Assembly (NCBI GenBank): GCA_900543325.1
Contig: UQQU01000002.1
Coordinates: forward strand, 1 to 64,000
From: an uncultured Clostridium sp.
GTDB taxonomy: Bacteria; Bacillota; Clostridia; Clostridiales; Clostridiaceae
Length of the DNA: 64,000 nt
Reading direction: 5' to 3'
Each line of letters starts with the position of its first letter. Positions within the stretch are counted from its first letter, which is position 1. The notes beneath the pieces were generated by a model. The model saw only the letters and a program-made list of their open reading frames with translations. It was not told where the DNA came from and searched no databases. The translations under genes and the position numbers were made by a program. This document shows positions 16,336 to 25,586 of this stretch, piece after piece.

Positions 16336-18321
16336 CTAATAAATCTTTCTTCCATGAATATCTTCTATCATTGATTTTCTATAAAAATATGAGTTTATAA
16401 TATCTCTCCACTCTTTAGCATGATCTTTTTGGAATTCTAGTCTTTCCAATGTTCTATTGAATACTTTATTATTTATTACACCTTCTAACTCTCTCCACTT
16501 TGAAATCATAACTTCAACATCTTCAACCCCTTCAAAATGAGTATCATATATATGTTGAATTAAAGTTTTTCCATTCTTCAATATATAATCATAATTTACA
16601 TAATGGAAAAATAATAATAACTCCATTGGACAAGTTTCTATATTTTCATACATTTCAGCATTTTCTTTTCTGTATTGAGTTGTATACCCTGTACCATTTC
16701 TAGTTCTATCTACTCCCATACCATAGTGATCTGCCCTATGGTATGTTCCCCATCTATCATACTCATATCCATCTACATTAGGTCCAAAATGATGATTAGG
16801 ATTAACCATCCATCCTATTCCTAATGGAGAAGTATACTTTTCATATGCAGGCCAAGATTTCATTAAAATATCTTTTATATTAGAAATAACTTTTTCATTA
16901 CAAGAGAAAGTTTGCTTAATCCATTCTTCAGCGATTTCTTCCGCTGATAAATCTGTATTCCATGCAATTCTTCCAAATCCATAAAGATTAGCTGCTGCTA
17001 AATCATGTCCTGTCCAATTTTTATCATTTCCTAAATTCGCTACTGCAACCATACCACATTTACTTTGATTAAAAGTTCTTCCAGATATTATATCTGCTAC
17101 TGTATCTAATGAGTCATCGCAATGTGTTCTAAACTCTAATATTTCTTTAAACATAGGTATTAAGTAACAAACATGCTTTTGTTGCCCAGTATATTCTTGT
17201 GCGATTTGTACCTCAAGCATTTGATTTGTATTATTCAACCCTCCAAATAATGGTGATATTGGTTCACGTACTTGGAAATCCATAGGTCCATTTTTTATTT
17301 GTAAAATTACATTTTCATCAAAATTTCCATCTATAGGCATAAAATTATCATATCCTGCTCTAGCTCTATCAGTTTTTCTATCTCTCCAATCTTGTTGACA
17401 ATTATAGACGAAGCATCTCCATATAACTGTTCCCCCATATGGTTTTATTGATTTTGCTAACATATTTGCTCCATCAGCATGAGTTCTATTATAAGTAAAT
17501 GGACCTGGTCTTCCTTCTGAGTCAGCCTTAACTAAAAACCCTCCAAAGTCCGGAATATTCTTGTACACAATTTCACTTTGCTTATTCCACCAAGTTATTA
17601 CATCATTATTTATTGGATCTGCAGTTTCTAACCCTCCAATATCAATTGGTGCTGCGAAGTCAACACTTAAAAACAATTTAATTCCATAACTATTAAATAA
17701 ATCTGATAATTCCTTTAATGTTGGTAAATATTTTTCAGTAATAAATTCTACTGCTTCATTTTTTACATTAACATTATTAATAACAACTGCATTTATACCT
17801 ATTGAAGAAATCAGCCTTGCATAATCCCTTGTTCTATCATCTAATATTATTTCTCCATTATTAAAGAAGAATGAATTACCAGAATAGCCTCTTTCTATAG
17901 ACCCATCTGAGTTATCCCAATGATTTAACATACGTAATGGATTCTTAGGTATTTCTGTTATATCTAGCCTATCTAAATTCTCATCTTCTATTATCATTCT
18001 TATTAAATGAAAAACTCCATATAATATAGCAATTTCAGTCTGACCTTCAATAATTAATTTATTACCTTCACTTTTAATACAAAATCCTTCTTCTCCTAAA
18101 GTATCATTAAATATCTTTCTTAAAATTATCCCAGCTTCCAAACTATTTTCCTTAGCAACTTGTAAATTGAAATTTAAAATATCTTTTAATACTTTTTCCA
18201 ATTCTTTAATAGAATTATTAATTATTTCTCCTGATAAATCTGTATATATGTTTCCTAAAAACTTTATCTCTTTATCTATTTCCTTTTCTTTATAGTTTAA
18301 CCATGCCATTTCCCAACTCAT
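16336..18321 (-). CDS. aguA: GH67 alpha-glucuronidase
   Basis: A 661-residue enzyme that removes (4-O-methyl-)glucuronic acid from the non-reducing end of aldouronic acids derived from xylan. The GH67 core is complete: KADSEGRPGP (catalytic acid about Glu269), WRCFVYNC, DNFMPIDGNF, VREPISPLFGG, the EYTGQQKH region and the C-terminal HHFGPNVDGYEYDRWG. No signal peptide, so it acts on imported oligosaccharides. Start: the ATG at 18321 lies 6 nt after GGAG, inside the 3' end of the uxaC remnant. It sits between broken uxaC and uxuA genes, so the released glucuronate cannot be metabolised by this locus. Confidence 0.95.
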   Translation of the reverse strand: MSWEMAWLNYKEKEIDKEIKFLGNIYTDLSGEIINNSIKELEKVLKDILNFNLQVAKENSLEAGIILRKIFNDTLGEEGFCIKSEGNKLIIEGQTEIAILYGVFHLIRMIIEDENLDRLDITEIPKNPLRMLNHWDNSDGSIERGYSGNSFFFNNGEIILDDRTRDYARLISSIGINAVVINNVNVKNEAVEFITEKYLPTLKELSDLFNSYGIKLFLSVDFAAPIDIGGLETADPINNDVITWWNKQSEIVYKNIPDFGGFLVKADSEGRPGPFTYNRTHADGANMLAKSIKPYGGTVIWRCFVYNCQQDWRDRKTDRARAGYDNFMPIDGNFDENVILQIKNGPMDFQVREPISPLFGGLNNTNQMLEVQIAQEYTGQQKHVCYLIPMFKEILEFRTHCDDSLDTVADIISGRTFNQSKCGMVAVANLGNDKNWTGHDLAAANLYGFGRIAWNTDLSAEEIAEEWIKQTFSCNEKVISNIKDILMKSWPAYEKYTSPLGIGWMVNPNHHFGPNVDGYEYDRWGTYHRADHYGMGVDRTRNGTGYTTQYRKENAEMYENIETCPMELLLFFHYVNYDYILKNGKTLIQHIYDTHFEGVEDVEVMISKWRELEGVINNKVFNRTLERLEFQKDHAKEWRDIINSYFYRKSMIEDIHGRKIY

Positions 18322-19196
18322 AACTTTCTCCAACTAGATCCTTATTATCAAACTTAAAATAACTTTTACAGTTATTATACGAAATATCTCTTACTAAATT
18401 TCCAAGCGTTTCAATTTCATAAGGATATTCGCCACTATTAACCCATTCTCCTATAAGATTACACATAATTCTTCTAAAATAATCATGTCTTACATATGAT
18501 ACAAAGCTTCTTGAATCTGTTAACATCCCAATAAAATTTCCCAATAACCCCAATTCACCCAAACTTTTCATTTGATCTTCAATCCCTCTTTTATGATCAT
18601 ATAATCTTTGAATTTAACATCTTCAATTGCAAGTACACAATCAGGTCTCCATGTTGGCAACACTAGTGTTTTAAAGTTACCATCATTTTTAATAATTCTA
18701 TGCCATTTCAAATCATCAATAGGATCATCTGTAGTGCATAATATTTCTACATTAGATTTTGATATTATTCTTTTTACTGTAAGGTTATCTCCTTTTAATT
18801 TTTTATTGCAAAATTCCCATACTGCTTTGGCATTTTTTTATTTAAAATTCCATCATAATTAAAGTAATACTTTAACTCTAAATGACTCCAATGATATAAT
18901 GGATTTCCTATAGCTTTTTCTAATACACTTGCCCATTTCTCAAACTTTTCCCAATCACTTGCATTCCCAGTTATATATTTTTCATCTATTCCATTACTTC
19001 TCATTTGCCTCCATTTATAATGGTCACCTTCAAGCCAAAGCTGAGTAATATTTTCAAATTTTCTATTCATTGCAATATCTTTAGGATTAATATGACAATG
19101 ATAGTCTATTATAGGTAGCTCCTCAACATAGCAATCATATAATGTTTGTGCTACATCTGAGTTCAACATAAATCTTCTATCCATGAACCTCTTCAT
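18290..19196 (-). pseudogene. uxaC: Broken uronate isomerase (frameshift plus internal deletion)
   Basis: The N-terminal 121 codons are normal UxaC (PIIDYHCHINP, GDHYKWRAMRS-like segment, NPLYHWSHLELK). At a run of seven A (18833-18839) the frame shifts. The correct continuation, AKAVWEFCNKKLKG to WRPDCVLAIEDVKFKDY, is in another frame. Near 18588-18605 it jumps to the C-terminal part (SLGELGLLGNFIGMLTDSR to ISYNNCKSYFKF), with roughly 170 residues missing. The C-terminal frame runs over the aguA start because no stop precedes it. An intact protein would have about 465 residues and convert glucuronate to fructuronate. It retains a good RBS and the operon promoter. Confidence 0.9.
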
Positions 19197-19244
19197 ACAA
19201 TTTTCCCTTCTTTATGTGAAATTACTATTTAACCTTATGAATTA

Positions 19245-19306
19245 ATTATATACTCCTCATTAAAATTTAACTTTTTAAATATTGCTAATAATTGCCCAAA
19301 TATTGC
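19245..19306 (-). promoter_or_regulatory. uxaC'-aguA operon promoter with phased AraC-type sites
   Basis: Minus-strand -10 TATAAT (19245-19250) has only a poor -35 (AAGTTA, 19268-19273). Directly upstream are direct repeats AAATATTGC at 19277-19285 and 19298-19306, exactly 21 bp apart, with a related AATAATTGC between them (19287-19295). Repeats two helical turns apart abutting a weak -35 are the hallmark of AraC-family class II activation. The divergent AraC-type gene is 79 nt away. Confidence 0.6.
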
Positions 19307-19384
19307 TTTTTTTTTATTTTTATCTATTATATACTATTAATATGAAATTATATAATATATGGTAAAGGGTGAGTAATTAAATTT

Positions 19385-20275
19385 ATGATTGAAACGTTAA
19401 ATGGAATAAAAGAAACTATTAATTTTACCCCTTCTTCTCATAGTCGAATACATGATAATACAGTTTGTGAAGACTATCCTCCACATTGGCACTTGGAATT
19501 AGAGATTATTATTCCAATTGAAAACTGCTATGATGTTATTATAGAAAATAAAAATTATCACTTAGATAAACATGATATTTTATTTATAAACTCTGGTATA
19601 GTTCATTCTATAAAATCTCCTATTAGCGGAAAGAGATATATCTTACAGTTTGATTTATCTCCATTATGCCAATTTAAAGAGTTTGAAAGTGCTTTATATA
19701 TTCTTCCACCAGTATTACTATTAACACACCAAAGTTCAATTTATCCAATAATACATGATTTAATTAATACTATAATAAACGAATATAAAAATAATGATGT
19801 TCTTTCAGAAGCTCTTATTTATTCAAAATTAATACAAATTTATGTAAATCTATCTCGCAATGAAGTCTATAAGAGAATTAATAGCGATACAACAATAAAT
19901 AAGCAACATGAATATATAGAGAAACTACTATTTGCCTGTAATTATATAACTTCTCATTATAACGATGATTTAACTCTAGAAGATGTTGCTTCTGTAATAG
20001 GATTCAGTAAATATCATTTTTCAAGATTATTTAAGCAATTTACAAATATGACATTTTATAATTACTTAATTGCTCAAAGAATTAGTAAAGCTGAATTAAT
20101 GTTGGCAAATTCCAATTTAAGAATTTCTGATATTGCTATGAATACTGGATTTAATAGTATAAGTACTTTTAATAGAATTTTTAAAAACGTTAAAGGTTGT
20201 TCTCCTAATGACTTTAGAAAAACTATTCATCGCAGTAAACCTATATTAAATAGTAAAAACATCTTTATGGAGTAA
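19385..20275 (+). CDS. AraC-family transcriptional regulator
   Basis: A 296-residue regulator. The N-terminal cupin-like sensor domain (about 20-110) contains HWHLELEIIIP, in which the histidines fit a sugar-binding cupin. The C-terminal double helix-turn-helix (about 190-288) contains LTLEDVASVIGFSKYHFSRLFK and the second motif ISDIAMNTGFNSISTFNRIFK. Divergently oriented from the uxaC'-aguA-GH3 operon, with candidate binding repeats in the shared intergenic region, so it is the likely activator of that operon. The inducer may be a uronate- or xylose-containing oligosaccharide. RBS AAGGGTGAG. Confidence 0.9.
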   Translation: MIETLNGIKETINFTPSSHSRIHDNTVCEDYPPHWHLELEIIIPIENCYDVIIENKNYHLDKHDILFINSGIVHSIKSPISGKRYILQFDLSPLCQFKEFESALYILPPVLLLTHQSSIYPIIHDLINTIINEYKNNDVLSEALIYSKLIQIYVNLSRNEVYKRINSDTTINKQHEYIEKLLFACNYITSHYNDDLTLEDVASVIGFSKYHFSRLFKQFTNMTFYNYLIAQRISKAELMLANSNLRISDIAMNTGFNSISTFNRIFKNVKGCSPNDFRKTIHRSKPILNSKNIFME

Positions 20276-20277
20276 AA

Positions 20278-20319
20278 AAACAACCTATATAATAGAGTTT
20301 TCTATTATATAGGTTGTTT
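20278..20319. terminator. Bidirectional terminator
   Basis: Perfect 18-bp stem (AAACAACCTATATAATAG and complement) with T-runs on both sides, between the convergent araC-type and xylose isomerase genes. Confidence 0.9.
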
Positions 20320-20333
20320 CTAATTATAAAATA

Positions 20334-21821
20334 TTATTTAAATGGATTTTCAGTCTTATAAAGCATTCCTTTTGGTTGGTTAAACCCAACTTCTTTAACT
20401 CCTAAATAGTTAAATACATTTGTTATAGCTTTTCCAAAGTGTCCAAATGCAACTGCTCCATGGTGTGGATATCTTCCTTCTATTAATACATGTCTATAGA
20501 ATCTTCCCATTTCTGGAATAGCAAATATACCAATTGATCCAAATGATCTTGTTGCGACTGGTAATACTTCACCTTCTGCAACATATGCAGTTAATTCAGC
20601 ATCTGCATTACTTTGTAATCTAAAGAATGTGATTTCACCTGGAGCGATATCTCCTTCTAAAGTACCTCTAGTTATATTTGGTTCTTGATTTGGCTCTAAA
20701 GATCTAGCCATAATCATTTGATTCTTCATATTTTTAAATGATAACTTACATGCTGGAGTATTTCCACAATGGAATCCCATAAATGTATCTTTTAGTGTAT
20801 AATTGAATTTATCTTTTATTTCTTCTTCATACATATCTCTTGGTACGCTATTGTTAATATCTAATAATGTAACAGCATCTTTACTTACACAAGTTCCAAT
20901 ATATTCACTTAATGCTCCGTAAATATCAACTTCACATGATACTGGAATTCCTCTTGATACTAATCTACTATTTACATAGCATGGTACAAATCCAAATTGA
21001 GTTTGGAATGATGGCCAGCACTTGTTAGCGAATACAACATATTCTCTAGATCCTTTATGAGCTTCCATCCAGTCTAATAATGTTAATTCATATTGAGCTA
21101 ATTTAGGTAAGATACCTGGCATTTTATTACCTTCTCCAAGTTCTTTTTCCATATCAGCTATAACTTCAGGAATTCTTGGATCATTTGCATGTTCATTAAA
21201 TGCTGCAAATAAATCTAATTCTGAGTTTTCTTCTATTTCAACACCTAAGTTATATAATTGTTTAATTGGTGCATTACATGCTAAGAAGTCTTGTGGTCTT
21301 GGTCCAAAAGATATAACCTTTAAGTTTTGTAACCCTAAAAGTGTAGTAGCAACCGGTTCAAATTCCTTAATCATTTCTGCAACTTCTTCATAAGTTCCTA
21401 CTGGATATTCTGGAATATATGCTTTAATGTTTCTTAACGCTAAGTTATAACTAGCATTAAGCATTCCACAGTAAGCATCTCCTCTTCCTCCAACTAAGTT
21501 GTTTCCTGTTTCTTCAGCTGCAGCTACAAACATAACTGGTCCACCAAATTCTTTAGCAAGTAAAGTTTCTGCTGTTTCTGGTCCAAAGTTTCCAAGATAA
21601 ACTACTAAAGCATTTACTCCTGCTTCTTTAACTTGAGCTAAAGCTTGTCTCATATGAACTTCACTTTCAACAGTTGTTGGACATTCATATATATCTCCAT
21701 AAGTTTCTTTATAAGCTTTTACTACAGCTTGTCTACGTCCTGTAGATAACTCCATTGGGAAACAGTCTCTACTAACTGCAACAATTCCTAATTTTACGTC
21801 TGGTATATTTTTGAAATTCAT
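20334..21821 (-). CDS. Xylose isomerase of the L-fucose/L-arabinose isomerase-like type
   Basis: A 495-residue cytoplasmic sugar isomerase related to the fucose/arabinose isomerase superfamily (LGNFGPETAETLLAKEF, YGALSEYIGTC, TLLDINN, FHCGNTPAC), not to classical TIM-barrel XylA. As I recall, clostridia such as C. acetobutylicum use a protein of this type, encoded with xylulokinase and a ROK XylR, as the functional xylose isomerase. The neighbours here (DUF4867 protein, transketolase, transaldolase, xylR, xylB) are the same set. The ATG at 21821 follows GAGGAG by 7 nt, and the five upstream codons contain the RBS. D-xylose to D-xylulose is thus the likely reaction, inferred from context. Confidence 0.85.
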   Translation of the reverse strand: MNFKNIPDVKLGIVAVSRDCFPMELSTGRRQAVVKAYKETYGDIYECPTTVESEVHMRQALAQVKEAGVNALVVYLGNFGPETAETLLAKEFGGPVMFVAAAEETGNNLVGGRGDAYCGMLNASYNLALRNIKAYIPEYPVGTYEEVAEMIKEFEPVATTLLGLQNLKVISFGPRPQDFLACNAPIKQLYNLGVEIEENSELDLFAAFNEHANDPRIPEVIADMEKELGEGNKMPGILPKLAQYELTLLDWMEAHKGSREYVVFANKCWPSFQTQFGFVPCYVNSRLVSRGIPVSCEVDIYGALSEYIGTCVSKDAVTLLDINNSVPRDMYEEEIKDKFNYTLKDTFMGFHCGNTPACKLSFKNMKNQMIMARSLEPNQEPNITRGTLEGDIAPGEITFFRLQSNADAELTAYVAEGEVLPVATRSFGSIGIFAIPEMGRFYRHVLIEGRYPHHGAVAFGHFGKAITNVFNYLGVKEVGFNQPKGMLYKTENPFK

Positions 21822-21922
21822 AATAATTCTCCTCAACTTTCCTTTTATTTTTTCTAATAATTTATTTTTAATTTTTATTACTTAACTTTTTACTTATATC
21901 AAAAGCATATTAATTTCTTAAT

Positions 21923-22546
21923 TTACTTTATTGAAATATTTTCACCCTTAAGACCAATAAATGCTCCTTGTTCTTCAAGATCTGTTTCTGGATGTCCTAT
22001 AAGCCATTTATTTTTTGCAAATAATAATGCATCTTCACCTTGTTTTTCTATATTTACTTCCAATGCTGTATTAGTATTTTTATGTAGTATTACTACACAT
22101 TTAAATCCATTATTATTAGCATTGCATGGTGCATAATGTAATGTAGTTCCATAAACTTCTATTGCTGTTCCTGCTGGTACAAAAATAGCCTCAATTTTTG
22201 AAGTATCATAAGAGTAATCGTCTTCAATATCTTGTTCCAAACCTAATAATAAAATTAAATCAGTAACAGCTATATTAATTTCACTAGTTCTATGATACTC
22301 AACTGCATTTAGCATATAATTATTGCCATTGCAATAACCTATTTGAATATCAAGGCCTCCAAATTCTCTATTTTTAAATTCTTTAGCCACATCTAAATTT
22401 TCTAATTCTTTTATAGAAGGTTCATATATTACCCCTTCTGGTAATGGTGTTGCTTCCATTTTATTTAAAAGCTCTTTAACATCATAATTCTTAAGTACTC
22501 TACCATACTTTTTAAACTCTATATCATTGACATTTTTTATAACCAC
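21923..22546 (-). CDS. DUF4867 family protein, xylose-locus associated
   Basis: A 207-residue cytoplasmic protein. The central part (IEAIFVPAGTAIEVYGTTLHYAPC) looks like a cupin-type barrel with potential metal ligands, and the C-terminal NKWLIGHPE is also typical. Proteins of this family sit beside the fucose-isomerase-like xylose isomerase in clostridial xylose loci, as here. The function is not established. A sugar-epimerase or isomerase-like role is possible but inferred. The start codon is GTG (22546), 9 nt after AAGGAG. It lies 101 nt upstream of the isomerase gene and probably shares its transcript. Confidence 0.75.
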   Translation of the reverse strand: MVIKNVNDIEFKKYGRVLKNYDVKELLNKMEATPLPEGVIYEPSIKELENLDVAKEFKNREFGGLDIQIGYCNGNNYMLNAVEYHRTSEINIAVTDLILLLGLEQDIEDDYSYDTSKIEAIFVPAGTAIEVYGTTLHYAPCNANNNGFKCVVILHKNTNTALEVNIEKQGEDALLFAKNKWLIGHPETDLEEQGAFIGLKGENISIK

Positions 22547-22721
22547 TCAATTCATCTCCTTAATATATAAGTACAAGCTCCTTTATCTTTCTAAAATTAA
22601 ACAGCAATTAATTTTAATGCTAAGTGTAAATTGAATTTAACAACTTTAGTGTGTTCGTAAAGAAGAAAATTTTAATAAGAAATACCATGTCCAATTAAAA
22701 TCCTTATGTGTTCTCTTTGGT

Positions 22722-22742
22722 TTCTAAATCAAATATTTAGAA
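22722..22742. promoter_or_regulatory. Dyad symmetry in the leader of the DUF4867-isomerase genes
   Basis: TTCTAAAT-N5-ATTTAGAA (22722-22729 and 22735-22742) is a perfect 8-bp inverted repeat in the 242-nt gap between tkt and the DUF4867 gene. It could be an operator for this transcript. It does not match the 27-bp dyad at xylB and tal. I see nothing else certain in this gap. Confidence 0.35.
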
Positions 22743-22788
22743 TTTCATGACAAGAAGCTTGTATTTAATAAATTAATAGCTATATTAA

Positions 22789-24774
22789 TTAGCTAAATAA
22801 TTTCATTGTTTCATTAACAACATTTTCAACTGTAAATCCAAACTGTTCAAATAAAGTTGCTGCATTTCCTGATGCACCAAATGTATCTAGCGAAACTACT
22901 TTTCCATCTAATCCCACATATTGATACCAACCAAATGAAGTTAATGCTTCAACTGCAACTCTCTTTCTAACACTATTTGGAAGTACGCTTTCTTTATAAG
23001 CTTCATCTTGAGCATTAAATATTTCAAATGATGGAATACTTACTACTCTTGCATCTATACCTTTAACTGCTAATTCATCTGCTGCCTTAAATATAAGTTC
23101 AACTTCTGATCCTGAAGCCATTAATATTACATCTGGAGTTTCTTTCTTAGAATCTTTAAGAATGTATCCTCCTTTTAATGCTCTCTTTGCACATCCATCA
23201 TATAGTGGTAACTTTTGCCTAGTTAATACTAATGAAGTTGGAGTTGTACCATTAGTTACTGCATAATACCAAGCTGCTGCAGTTTCTTTTGAATCTGCTG
23301 GTCTAAATACAGTCATATTTGGCATACTTCTAAGTGCTGCTAATTGCTCTATTGGTTGATGAGTTGGACCATCTTCCCCTACTCCAATACTATCATGAGT
23401 TAATACATAAGCTATTGGTAAATTCATTAATGAAGATAATCTCATTGCCCCTTTCATGTAATCACTAAATACAAAGAATGTTGCACAGAATACCTTTAAT
23501 CCTCCATGAGCATACATACCATTTGCTATAGCAGCCATTGCATGTTCTCTTACTCCAAAGTGAAGGTTTCTTCCACTTCTATCTTCTGCTGAAAAATCAC
23601 CTTTTCCAGACATGTAAGTTTTATTAGAAGGAGCTAAATCAGCTGATCCTCCAATAAAGTTTGGAATCAATTCTGCTAATCTATTTATCATAATTCCTGA
23701 AGATTCTCTTGTAGCCATTTCTTTATCAAAACTCCAAAAATCTTCATTATTTAATAAAGCCTCACTATCGATTTCTCCTGACATCCACTTAGAATATTCT
23801 GCTGCTAATTCAGGATATTCATTTTTATAAGACTCAAACAAATTATTCCAAGAGCTTTCTTTTTTAACTCCTGCATTAATATACTTATCCATATTAGAAT
23901 ATACTTCTGCGGGAACATAAAAATCTTCTTGTTTCCATCCTAGATTTTCTTTCATTGCTTTTATATTTTCAGCCCCTAAAGGTTCTCCATGGGCAGATGC
24001 TTTTCCTTGTTTTGCAGGGCATCCAAATCCAATTTGATTTTTAACTATTATCATTGATGGCTTAGAAGTTTCACTTTTGGCTTCTTCTATTGCTTTTTCA
24101 ATAGCTTCAATATCATTTCCATCATTAACTTTAATTACTTGCCAATTATATGCTTCATATCTCTTTGCTACATCTTCTCTAAATGCTATATCAGTATCAC
24201 CCTCAATAGAAATATTATTTGAATCATATAAAACAATAAGCTTTCCTAATCCTAAAGTTCCAGCAAGTGATGAAGCTTCCCCTGAAATCCCTTCCATTAG
24301 GCACCCATCACCAACAATAGCATAAGTATTATGATTAACTACTTCATAGCCTGGTTTATTAAACTTTTCAGCTAAGTGAGCTTCTGCAATTGCCATACCA
24401 ACTGCATTACATATACCTTGTCCTAAAGGTCCAGTTGTTATCTCAACACCTTTAGTATGACCATATTCAGGATGTCCTGGTGTTAAACTTCCTACTTGTC
24501 TAAAATTCTTAATATCTTCAACAGTTATTCCATATCCAAATAAATGTAATAAAGAATACTCAAGCATTGATCCATGACCTGCTGATAATATAAATCTATC
24601 TCTGTTATCCCAATTAGGATTCTTTCCATTATGATTCATTTTACTCCATAATGTATATGCCATAGTTGCTGCTCCAAGTGGTAATCCCGGATGACCTGAT
24701 TTTGATTTTTCTATTGCATCTGCTGAAAGTACTCTTATTGCATTTATACTTAATTTATCTAGTTCTCTACTCAT
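22789..24774 (-). CDS. tkt: Transketolase
   Basis: A 661-residue thiamine-diphosphate enzyme of the non-oxidative pentose phosphate pathway, linking xylulose-5-phosphate to glycolysis. The TPP-binding motif GDGCLMEG...N (about 158-190) is present. Other family motifs are [33 protein letters not shown], the pyrimidine domain FGVREHAM and [19 protein letters not shown]. The length is normal. It follows transaldolase by 42 nt, forming a tal-tkt operon within the xylose locus, so these genes presumably serve pentose catabolism. Confidence 0.96.
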   Translation of the reverse strand: MSRELDKLSINAIRVLSADAIEKSKSGHPGLPLGAATMAYTLWSKMNHNGKNPNWDNRDRFILSAGHGSMLEYSLLHLFGYGITVEDIKNFRQVGSLTPGHPEYGHTKGVEITTGPLGQGICNAVGMAIAEAHLAEKFNKPGYEVVNHNTYAIVGDGCLMEGISGEASSLAGTLGLGKLIVLYDSNNISIEGDTDIAFREDVAKRYEAYNWQVIKVNDGNDIEAIEKAIEEAKSETSKPSMIIVKNQIGFGCPAKQGKASAHGEPLGAENIKAMKENLGWKQEDFYVPAEVYSNMDKYINAGVKKESSWNNLFESYKNEYPELAAEYSKWMSGEIDSEALLNNEDFWSFDKEMATRESSGIMINRLAELIPNFIGGSADLAPSNKTYMSGKGDFSAEDRSGRNLHFGVREHAMAAIANGMYAHGGLKVFCATFFVFSDYMKGAMRLSSLMNLPIAYVLTHDSIGVGEDGPTHQPIEQLAALRSMPNMTVFRPADSKETAAAWYYAVTNGTTPTSLVLTRQKLPLYDGCAKRALKGGYILKDSKKETPDVILMASGSEVELIFKAADELAVKGIDARVVSIPSFEIFNAQDEAYKESVLPNSVRKRVAVEALTSFGWYQYVGLDGKVVSLDTFGASGNAATLFEQFGFTVENVVNETMKLFS

Positions 24775-24816
24775 CTTTAACCCCTTTTGATTATTTAAAT
24801 TTATTTCTTATTTATA

Positions 24817-25464
24817 CTATTTACCAAAAGCTGAAGCCCAATCTGCCTTAAACTTTTCAAGACCTGCATCTGTTAATGGATGCTTAACCATTTGCATTAC
24901 TAAAGCATGTGGTACTGTTGCAATATGTGCACCTGCTCTAGCTGCTTCTATAACATGAATTGGATGTCTTACACTTGCAGCTATTATTTCTGTTGTTATT
25001 CCATGAACATCAAATATTTCAGCAATTGTTCTAACAAGTTCCATACCATCCATAGATATATCATCTACTCTTCCTAAAAACGGACTAACATAAGTTGCCC
25101 CTGCATTTGCTGCTAATAATGCTTGGTTAGCAGAGAATATTAATGTAACATTTGTCTTAATCCCTTCACTAGCCAATACTTTAACAGCCTTAAGACCTTC
25201 AACTGTCATTGGAATTTTAACTATCATATTTGGATGAATAGCAGCAATTTCTCTACCTTCTTTTATCATTCCTGCTGCATCTTCACTTACAACCTCACCA
25301 CTAATAGGTCCATCTACTATTTCTGTTATTTCTTTTATAACTTCATTAAAGTCTCTACCTTCCTTAGCTATTAATGATGGGTTTGTAGTTACTCCACAAA
25401 TAACTCCCATTTCATTAGCTTCTTTAATATGCTCTACATTTGCAGTATCTAAAAATAACTTCAT
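24817..25464 (-). CDS. tal: Transaldolase / fructose-6-phosphate aldolase family
   Basis: A 215-residue small transaldolase (TalC/FSA-type, class I aldolase). The Schiff-base lysine is Lys83 in NMIVKIPMT. The [13 protein letters not shown] segment near residue 24 and [11 protein letters not shown] near 127 are typical. It is first gene of the tal-tkt operon. The promoter contains a 27-bp dyad also found at xylB, so it is probably XylR-controlled. With transketolase it regenerates hexose and triose phosphates from xylulose-5-phosphate. The subgroup (transaldolase or F6P aldolase) is not separable with certainty here. Confidence 0.92.
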   Translation of the reverse strand: MKLFLDTANVEHIKEANEMGVICGVTTNPSLIAKEGRDFNEVIKEITEIVDGPISGEVVSEDAAGMIKEGREIAAIHPNMIVKIPMTVEGLKAVKVLASEGIKTNVTLIFSANQALLAANAGATYVSPFLGRVDDISMDGMELVRTIAEIFDVHGITTEIIAASVRHPIHVIEAARAGAHIATVPHALVMQMVKHPLTDAGLEKFKADWASAFGK

Positions 25465-25481
25465 TTTAAACTCCCCTTTAT

Positions 25482-25527
25482 ATTATAAATATTATTTAAC
25501 AACTTTTTAAAATTAGTTTTAAAAGTT
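25482..25527 (-). promoter_or_regulatory. tal-tkt promoter with candidate XylR operator
   Basis: Minus-strand -10 TATAAT (25482-25487) with a weak -35 (TTAAAA, 25505-25510). A 27-bp near-palindrome at 25501-25527 (ends AACTT...AAAAAGTT, arms AACTTTTAAAA and TTTTAAAAAGTT) covers the -35. It matches the site at 28332-28358 in the xylB promoter at 21 of 27 positions. Confidence 0.6.
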
Positions 25528-25535
25528 TTTTTATA

Positions 25536-25563
25536 AAAAGGCAGTTATAATTTCTGCCCTTTT
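25536..25563 (-). terminator. Terminator of xylB-xylR
   Basis: AAAAGG-CAG/CTG-CCCTTTT stem 24 nt after the xylR stop. On the minus strand it is followed by TTTTTAT. Confidence 0.75.
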
Positions 25564-25586
25564 AATTGTAGATTTTAGTTACTATA

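Noticed and set aside
22620..22690. A third copy of the structured repeat in the tkt-DUF4867 gap
   Set aside because: The stretch ACTTTAG...CGTAAAGAAG resembles the hairpin tip of the repeats but in reversed order, without long arms or the conserved blocks. Probably chance.
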